This document shows, one piece after another, positions 21,316 through 26,192 of a stretch of DNA of 26,192 bases. Numbering within the stretch: the stretch's first letter is position 1; each line of letters begins with the position of its first letter. The notes beneath the pieces are model-generated. The model was not told the origin of the DNA, did no database searches, and saw only the letters and a list, made by a program, of their open reading frames with translations. The DNA comes from a virus, in the IMG/VR virus record IMGVR_UViG_3300021091_003655, positions 1-26,192 of that record, one strand, 5' to 3'. The position numbers were made by a program, and so were the translations under genes.

Positions 21316-21858
21316 ATGAAACAACTTGTAATTGATCCTGCCCATTCTGATTTGGGTTTTAAAATCAGACACTTAATGGTATCGAATGTGAAAGGTACAT
21401 TAACTAACTACTCAGGTGGTATGAAGTATTCTGCGGAAGATATGAGCGATGCTGAAGTAAGATTTGAGGCTGAAGTAAACTCTATTTCTACAGGAAACTC
21501 TGACCGTGATACACATCTGAACGCAGAGGATTTCTTTAACACAGAAAGATTTCCAAGAATGTATTTCGAATCAACAATGGTTAATTTTGAAAACCAAAAA
21601 ATGAAAGGTGAGATGACCATTAAAGATACGACAAAAGAAATTGAGTTGAATCTTGAATATAACGGTAAAAGTGTTGATCCTTGGGGTAATACAAAACACG
21701 GTTTTGAAATTACAGGAACAATCAACCGTTCTGATTTTAATCTTACTTGGAACACACTCCTTGAAACAGGAGGACTTCTTTTAAGTGATGAGGTTAAATT
21801 GACACTCGATGTTCAGATGATGGAAATGGTTGAACAAACTGAAGAACAACCAGCATAA
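21316..21858 (+). CDS. YceI-like domain protein
   Basis: A 180-residue lipocalin-like YceI domain: LVIDPAHSDLGFKIRHLMVSNVKG (4-27) is the family signature, followed by ISTGNSDRDTHLNAEDFFNTERFP (56-79) and MTIKDTTKEIELNLEY. The family binds polyisoprenoid-type lipids in a beta barrel; members are usually periplasmic, but this one has no signal peptide. The length equals a single domain plus a short acidic Gln/Glu tail. Why a phage would carry it is unknown; isoprenoid or quinone trapping is one idea. It diverges from uvrC and ends before a terminator. Confidence 0.9.
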   Translation: MKQLVIDPAHSDLGFKIRHLMVSNVKGTLTNYSGGMKYSAEDMSDAEVRFEAEVNSISTGNSDRDTHLNAEDFFNTERFPRMYFESTMVNFENQKMKGEMTIKDTTKEIELNLEYNGKSVDPWGNTKHGFEITGTINRSDFNLTWNTLLETGGLLLSDEVKLTLDVQMMEMVEQTEEQPA

Positions 21859-21862
21859 TATA

Positions 21863-21883
21863 ATTTTAGTACAACACTAAAAT
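21863..21883 (+). repeat. inverted repeat ATTTTAGT-N5-ACTAAAAT
   Basis: Perfect 8-bp arms with a 5-base spacer, between the YceI stop and the terminator hairpin. The 9-mer ATTTTAGTA recurs at 21944-21952, just before umuD. It may be an operator or just an RNA hairpin. Confidence 0.5.
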
Positions 21884-21887
21884 ATAG

Positions 21888-21924
21888 AAATCCCCACTAA
21901 AAAAGTTGGGGATTTTCTTTTTTA
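21888..21924 (+). terminator. intrinsic terminator after the YceI-like gene
   Basis: AAATCCCCA (21888-21896) pairs with TGGGGATTT (21907-21915): a 9-bp stem with a 10-base loop, followed by a T-rich run. Like the terminator at 4496 it is one of the few GC-rich spots outside genes. It separates the YceI-like gene from umuDC. Confidence 0.82.
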
Positions 21925-21952
21925 TATCGTTTACTTTTACTATATTTTAGTA
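21918..21952 (+). promoter_or_regulatory. candidate umuDC promoter with overlapping dyad
   Basis: TATATTTT (21941-21948) resembles the Bacteroidota -7 box (last base differs), with TTTT at the -33 position 19 bases upstream. The dyad TACTA-N5-TAGTA (21938-21952) covers this box and ends 1 base before ATG 21954. A repressor binding here would block transcription, as expected for a damage-inducible umuDC operon. Both the box and the dyad are weak individually. Confidence 0.35.
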
Positions 21953-21953
21953 T

Positions 21954-22271
21954 ATGTTACGACACCAAAACCCAATTCACATTAACACCACAACAACAGG
22001 ATTTGCGTCACCAGCAGAAACCTATGTTGATAAACGACTTGACTTAAATGATCTAATTGTAAAGGATCATTACACGACATTTTATTTCAAGTATTCAGGA
22101 CCAAGTGTTTTTGGAATCAATCAAGGAGATACAATAGTAATTGACAGAACAGAAGATCCCAAAGATGGAGATTTGGTAATACTAACAGAAAAAACACACT
22201 TCAAACTTAGAGAATATAAAGGACAAAAAAACTTATGGGGAAAAGTAACATGGGTACTAAAGAAAATGTAA
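21954..22271 (+). CDS. umuD: UmuD-like LexA-fold autoprotease (short form)
   Basis: A 105-residue S24 peptidase. The block [23 protein letters not shown] (from residue 15) aligns with the UmuD region starting at its Cys-Gly cleavage site, so Thr15-Gly16 is the likely self-cleavage point. Catalytic Ser51 (SGPSVFG) and Lys84 (HFKLREY) are present, and LWGKVTWVL is the C-terminal strand. E. coli UmuD has 139 residues; the loop before the last strand is missing here, so this is a compact form. After RecA-stimulated cleavage, UmuD' joins UmuC to form polymerase V. It overlaps umuC by 37 bases, or 22 if umuC starts at 22250. Confidence 0.88.
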   Translation: MLRHQNPIHINTTTTGFASPAETYVDKRLDLNDLIVKDHYTTFYFKYSGPSVFGINQGDTIVIDRTEDPKDGDLVILTEKTHFKLREYKGQKNLWGKVTWVLKKM

Positions 22272-23467
22272 GAAAGATTGGAATTATTGACTGTAACAAC
22301 TTTTATGTTAGTTGTGAACGGTTGTTTAATCCCGAATCAATTGGAAGACCTACCGTTGTATTATCAAACAACGATGGGTGTGTTATTGCACGATCTCAAG
22401 AAGCAAAAGCCCTTGGAATTAAAATGGGTGAACCATTTTTCAAAAGTCGAGAGTTTATGGATGAACATAGATTCTGCGTGTACTCATCAAACTACAACTT
22501 GTACGGTGATATGTCAGATCGGGTAATGAAAGTGATTGGTGAGTTTGGAAATGACATTGAAGTTTATTCTATTGATGAGGCGTTTGTTGATTTTTCAAAC
22601 ATTCCACTTAAAGATCTAACAGAAACCTTACTAGCAATCAAAGAAGAAGTAAGAAAAAAAGTAGGGATTCCTGTTTCCATTGGTGTTGGTCCAAACAAAA
22701 CTTTAGCCAAACTAACATCTTATTTGGCTAAACAACAGCTAAACTATAATGGTGTATGTTCTTATTGGGACTTACCAAACTTTAGAAATATGTGTTATGG
22801 AATTGATGTTGATGAGGTTTGGGGTATTGGTCGTAAATGGTCAAAAAAACTAAAAAACATTGGTGTTGAATCTGTGGGTCAATTCATAAACACAAACGAG
22901 TATACTGTTAGAAAGTTAATGAATATCAATGGTGTGAAAACACAATTGGAGTTAACAGAGATGTATTGTTTTCCAATTCAAAAAAAACTAAAACCAAAAA
23001 GAAATATTGCTTCCACTCGTTCATTTGGAAAAGATGTACAGGACTTTGATCAGTTGGGGGAAGCAATGTTTACATATATTAAAAATGGTGTTAAGAAATT
23101 AAAACAGAACAAATTGTTTGCAAACAAAGCAACTATTTTTGTTTCAGGAAATTATCATAAAGGAGACAAATACCACCATTCTAAAACTATTAAACTCCAA
23201 ACTTCAACAAGAGATGCGGACCTTATTTGGTCTCAAATATACGAACAATATAAAATTCTTTGTAATAAATCAGAGAAGTATAAAAAGTGTGGTATTGTGT
23301 TTAATGAACTCACACCTGATAACGTAATTCAAACGTCCTTATTTGAAGATGAGGTTAAAGTTATCGAAGTTCCACAGAATGAAACTCATGAGTGGAAAAT
23401 GAGACAAGACTATATTACTCAAAAATATACTACATCTTGGGACGAATTACCTAAAGTATTTGTTTAA
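22235..23467 (+). CDS. umuC: UmuC-like Y-family DNA polymerase (polymerase V catalytic subunit)
   Basis: A 410-residue Y-family polymerase. [16 protein letters not shown] (16-31) holds metal-binding D19; [10 protein letters not shown] has catalytic D114-E115; [14 protein letters not shown] (147-160) and [16 protein letters not shown] form the fingers and thumb Hh[15 protein letters not shown] begins the little-finger domain. QTSLF (366-370) is a sliding-clamp-binding motif in the usual C-terminal place. It copies past DNA lesions with low fidelity. The start is uncertain: ATG 22235, or ATG 22250 which leaves a smaller overlap with umuD. All key residues are intact and the length is near the family's 420. 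Confidence 0.93.
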   Translation: MGKSNMGTKENVRKIGIIDCNNFYVSCERLFNPESIGRPTVVLSNNDGCVIARSQEAKALGIKMGEPFFKSREFMDEHRFCVYSSNYNLYGDMSDRVMKVIGEFGNDIEVYSIDEAFVDFSNIPLKDLTETLLAIKEEVRKKVGIPVSIGVGPNKTLAKLTSYLAKQQLNYNGVCSYWDLPNFRNMCYGIDVDEVWGIGRKWSKKLKNIGVESVGQFINTNEYTVRKLMNINGVKTQLELTEMYCFPIQKKLKPKRNIASTRSFGKDVQDFDQLGEAMFTYIKNGVKKLKQNKLFANKATIFVSGNYHKGDKYHHSKTIKLQTSTRDADLIWSQIYEQYKILCNKSEKYKKCGIVFNELTPDNVIQTSLFEDEVKVIEVPQNETHEWKMRQDYITQKYTTSWDELPKVFV

Positions 23468-23498
23468 CTGACACGTACCAATTGGAATAATATCAATA

Positions 23499-23512
23499 TT
23501 TCAAATTTGAAA
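23499..23512 (+). repeat. 14-bp perfect palindrome in the gap after umuC
   Basis: TTTCAAATTTGAAA lies 31 bases after the umuC stop and 98 bases before the next start. It is a plausible operator for a dimeric regulator, but the AT content makes chance palindromes likely. Nothing else stands out in the 142-base gap apart from the TATTTATA motif at its end. Confidence 0.4.
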
Positions 23513-23597
23513 CAATCACTTTTTCTATCTTTATAAAAAACAAAAATACAGTTTGGAATGGAAAAAATTAATTTTTTATTAAATAAAATTGTAAAAG

Positions 23598-23609
23598 TAT
23601 TTATATAAT
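23598..23609 (+). promoter_or_regulatory. TATTTATATAAT motif before the DHH gene
   Basis: TATTTATATAAT abuts ATG 23610, with its first T 12 bases before the start. The preceding AAAAG also matches the copy at 8596. Same arrangement as the lysozyme and 13101 genes. Confidence 0.45.
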
Positions 23610-25955
23610 ATGAAAGATCTGATTATTAAAATTATGATTGAGGAGTCAAAAAAATTATTAGTCGAAAGTGGTATTAGAGATATAAGAAAACTTGCCAAAA
23701 GATATCAAATGGCAAAAATATATTTTCATCAAGATTTAGATGGCGTAACTACGGCAATAGCAATGAAAAACTATTTGGAAAACAATGGAATAAAAGTCGT
23801 TGACGCTGAAATTATTCAATATGGCTCAAAAGAGTTTGCAATCCATAAACCTGAAGGTGGAGGTGATATAATGCCAGTTTTAGTTGATTTTGCTCATGGT
23901 AAACCAATGTTTGTCATTCATACAGACCATCACGATAGTCAAGCTGGTGTAGAACAAGGAACATCAACAAACTTTAAACCATCAAGATCTAATGTCGAAA
24001 CTATTTCACAATCAATTTCACCAAAAGACATCTTTAGTCAAGATGACATAGAAACAATTTCAATGATCGACTCAGCTGATTTTGCTAAACATGATATCAC
24101 TCCTGAACAAGTTTTAAAATACTTATTTAAATTTGATAAAACAAAAGGGGTTAAAGAAAATAAAAAAATGATGGGGCTTGTCGCTAACAAGTTGTTATTG
24201 GCATTTAAAAACAAAACAGGATTCTTGAAAAAGTTAGTTATGGATTCCAAACCATCTCTTCAAAGTATTTTATTGAATATTAAAGAAATCATGGAAAAAG
24301 AGGGTTATCCCCCTATAGATCAATTAATAAAAAATCAAGAGTCATACATTGAATCAAGAAAAAATAAAGGAGTTACATATGAAGACGGTATTATTTCTCA
24401 ATATACTTTGGGCCCAACACAAAAATCAGGTGGATACGATAGATATACACCATTTATGAATCATCCAAACGCCGAGTTTTTAGTCACAGGACTTCCAATT
24501 GGTATAGTTCAAGCATCTTGTAACCCATATAAAAAAGAACGAGAATTGAAAGGTGTCGATTTGGGTCAAATAAAAAATGAGGTACTAGAAAAGTTTAAAC
24601 CTGAATTAAAAAAACAAAGGATTACATTTGGAACATTAAAAAGAATATCAGAAATGGATGCTGATAAATCTTCAGTTGGATTTACATTCAAAGATTTTTT
24701 AGCAATTTACGGAAACGCACCATCTCTAACAATAAATGGATCAGAAAGACTAGAAAAATATCTTAACTATAAATCAAAAAAACTTTTCAAATCAATACCA
24801 GTAGAAGATAGAAAAAAATTTAATGAAGTTTTTGTGAATGGTTATGATGTTATTATGGCTAACTCAGGAGGACATAAATGTATTACAAATATTTCAGGTA
24901 TTAATTATATATATTCAAACGCTAAGTTCCAAGAACCCGAACAAAGGGTCAGAGAATCTTATGTTGATTTGTTAAAAGATATACAGGCTGAGTTTGTAAA
25001 AACTTTAAAAGAAAAAATAAAGTTTTCGAGCAATATACAAGAGAAATTTAAAAATAAAAAATTTTTTGACAATAAATTGATTGAAAATAAATTTTTTTAT
25101 ATTAGAAAAAAACAAATTAAGAATGAACCTATTAATAAAATCAAAATAATTTACGAAAATGTAACGAGTTTACCAATCAGAATTGGAACAACTTGGCAAT
25201 CACCTATCAAAGGTGATGGTGATCTTTTGCATTCATTTGAAACTAGGAGATCAGATAAAAAAGGGGCACTTATTTTAACTCAAATAAAGGAAAAATTAAA
25301 ACAACTTTATAATTCAGGTATAAATCCTGATATTACAGAATTGAAATTAGACGTAGACTCAAAAAATTATACAGTTACTTGGAGTGCAACAATCGACGAA
25401 AGTAAAGACGGTAAAGCTTACATGGGGATCGCAACTAGGGGATCTGCTGGGGCTTCAAACGATGAAAGGGCATTACAACAAATTGAACCAATGAAAAATA
25501 GTTTAAAAAAAATGGGGGCTGAAGACGTTACATTATTTTTAGATTTTGACAACCCTAAGGGGATACCAATTAGACAATATTTTTACAAATACACTTTACC
25601 TGAAAAATACCCACCATTGAGTCAAAGTAGTAATTATTTAAGGACAGAAAAACCAACTGAAATTGAAACTTCAACTGATGGTATTATATTAGGAAAAGGT
25701 TCAACAGAAGACGTTTCAAAATTAACATTAGGAAAATATAAATCATGTGGAGGACCAACATTCCAAAAAGGATGTAAAGATCCGAATACTGAATATAAAA
25801 AACCAAACATAAAAGGAAACATTTATAAAATTCAAGGATGTATTGGGACAGTTAAAGATGGATATTTTGGAAATAAAACAGAAGCTGCATTATTAAAAAA
25901 AACAGGTAAAAAAGAATTTAATGTTGATGAGATTGGTGGTATTTGTAAAAATTAA
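23610..25955 (+). CDS. large DHH-family phosphoesterase-like protein with leader-like N-terminus and PG-binding-like C-terminus
   Basis: A 781-residue multidomain protein. Residues 1-20 form a variant leader ending KKLLVE19-S, with LVE as candidate cleavage site. Residues 34-165 carry the DHH motifs: H40-x-D42-x-D44-G, D93 (LVDFAHG), D106-H-H108 and D154 (MIDSADF), which bind the catalytic metals in nanoRNase, RecJ and pAp-phosphatase relatives. Residues about 280-460 and 540-690 are unassigned alpha/beta regions. Residues about 735-770 (IQGCIGTVKDGYFGNKTEAAL) resemble half a PG_binding_1 repeat, flanked by Cys residues. It probably hydrolyses a small nucleotide or RNA end, which is inference. 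The combination of nuclease-like domain, wall-binding-like end and leader suits a virion-packaged enzyme. Confidence 0.75.
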   Translation: MKDLIIKIMIEESKKLLVESGIRDIRKLAKRYQMAKIYFHQDLDGVTTAIAMKNYLENNGIKVVDAEIIQYGSKEFAIHKPEGGGDIMPVLVDFAHGKPMFVIHTDHHDSQAGVEQGTSTNFKPSRSNVETISQSISPKDIFSQDDIETISMIDSADFAKHDITPEQVLKYLFKFDKTKGVKENKKMMGLVANKLLLAFKNKTGFLKKLVMDSKPSLQSILLNIKEIMEKEGYPPIDQLIKNQESYIESRKNKGVTYEDGIISQYTLGPTQKSGGYDRYTPFMNHPNAEFLVTGLPIGIVQASCNPYKKERELKGVDLGQIKNEVLEKFKPELKKQRITFGTLKRISEMDADKSSVGFTFKDFLAIYGNAPSLTINGSERLEKYLNYKSKKLFKSIPVEDRKKFNEVFVNGYDVIMANSGGHKCITNISGINYIYSNAKFQEPEQRVRESYVDLLKDIQAEFVKTLKEKIKFSSNIQEKFKNKKFFDNKLIENKFFYIRKKQIKNEPINKIKIIYENVTSLPIRIGTTWQSPIKGDGDLLHSFETRRSDKKGALILTQIKEKLKQLYNSGINPDITELKLDVDSKNYTVTWSATIDESKDGKAYMGIATRGSAGASNDERALQQIEPMKNSLKKMGAEDVTLFLDFDNPKGIPIRQYFYKYTLPEKYPPLSQSSNYLRTEKPTEIETSTDGIILGKGSTEDVSKLTLGKYKSCGGPTFQKGCKDPNTEYKKPNIKGNIYKIQGCIGTVKDGYFGNKTEAALLKKTGKKEFNVDEIGGICKN

Positions 25956-25990
25956 CAACCTTAAGATGTTTCTTTTCTAAAAGGTGGTGT

Positions 25991-26192
25991 TTAATTAACT
26001 GATATAATTTTAAACCATCCTCTATCATCAGTTTCACCAACTTCAATTTTACTAAACTCACAATCATTCATTTTTTTTAAATTTCTCATTGTTGACTTAA
26101 CTGAACGTCGTTCTAAACCTTTAGTTAGACCTATTACTGCGCTAAGTTGACCCTTTTTTGATTCTGGGAAATATTCAGCACGAACTGAAAAT
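25991..26192 (-). CDS. C-terminal end of an unknown protein (partial)
   Basis: A reverse-strand frame enters from the right edge and ends at TAA (25993-25991). It gives 66 residues: FSVRAEYFPESKKGQ, then SAVIGLTKGLERRSVKSTM, then a C-terminal DRGWFKIISVN. The basic central helix (LTKGLERRSVKSTMRNLKKM) resembles the recognition part of a small regulatory or DNA-binding protein, but no family can be named. It converges on the DHH gene with a 35-base gap that has no convincing terminator. Confidence 0.6.
   Translation of the reverse strand, partial: FSVRAEYFPESKKGQLSAVIGLTKGLERRSVKSTMRNLKKMNDCEFSKIEVGETDDRGWFKIISVN

Noticed and set aside
25956-25990. Terminator between the DHH gene and the reverse-strand gene
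   Set aside because: ACCTT/AAGGT can pair, but the stem needs a bulge and there is no T tract, so it is too weak to list.
1-26192. tRNA, rRNA, insertion sequence, integrase or attachment site
   Set aside because: None was seen by eye: no cloverleaf with a T-loop sequence, no transposase or integrase motifs, no flanking direct repeats other than those listed.

Overview
The window is low-GC DNA (about 30% GC by eye) packed with about forty mostly co-directional genes. Many have no homologue I recognise, and stops and starts often overlap (ATGA, TAATG). There are no ribosomal, metabolic-core or tRNA genes. This fits a large tailed bacteriophage genome. The host is probably a Bacteroidota (Flavobacteriia-like) bacterium. 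One promoter matches the Bacteroidota pattern TTTG-N19-TAnnTTTG exactly (upstream of uvrC), starts lack Shine-Dalgarno sequences, and start codons are preceded by A-rich sequence. No capsid, tail, terminase or polymerase gene lies in the window, so the phage assignment is an inference.

Layout. 1-4.5 kb: end of an unknown gene, a small protein, a ClpP-like protease whose natural start appears to be cut off by an in-frame TAA, a sugar epimerase plus glycosyltransferase pair, and a peptidoglycan amidase followed by a terminator. 4.5-9.35 kb: a run of small genes including DUF2452-like, a hotdog thioesterase, a metallophosphoesterase, a Dps/ferritin-like protein, a reverse-strand protein with eight CxxCxGxG zinc motifs, and a DUF6915-like protein. 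9.35-14.1 kb: nine consecutive genes, eight of them starting with nearly the same 15-residue leader (consensus M-K-I-[IV]-[IL]-[ST]-E-x-Q-x-x-[LI]-[LI]-x-E) followed by unrelated bodies. 14.1-17.9 kb: five overlapping glycosyltransferase genes. 17.9-19.9 kb: a small basic protein, a lysozyme carrying a leader variant, and an unknown. 19.9-23.5 kb: a DNA repair block with a shortened UvrC (reverse strand), YceI-like, UmuD and UmuC. 23.6-26.2 kb: a 781-residue protein with leader-like N-terminus, DHH phosphoesterase domain and C-terminal peptidoglycan-binding-like repeat, then the end of a reverse-strand gene.

Most notable signal: the leader family. Leaders contain [IL]-x-E at residues 5-7 and usually [LI]-x-E at residues 13-15, the shape of site cut by the T4 prohead protease gp21. 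In T4 the internal proteins and Alt carry short N-terminal capsid-targeting sequences removed by that protease. My inference is that these genes encode proteins packaged in the phage head and injected with the DNA: a PD-(D/E)XK nuclease, a lysozyme, a DHH enzyme, a zinc protein and several unknowns. DNA-level copying of the leader between genes with different bodies suggests a modular cassette. Several leader genes also share a TATTTATA-type motif just upstream of the start, possibly a phage late promoter.
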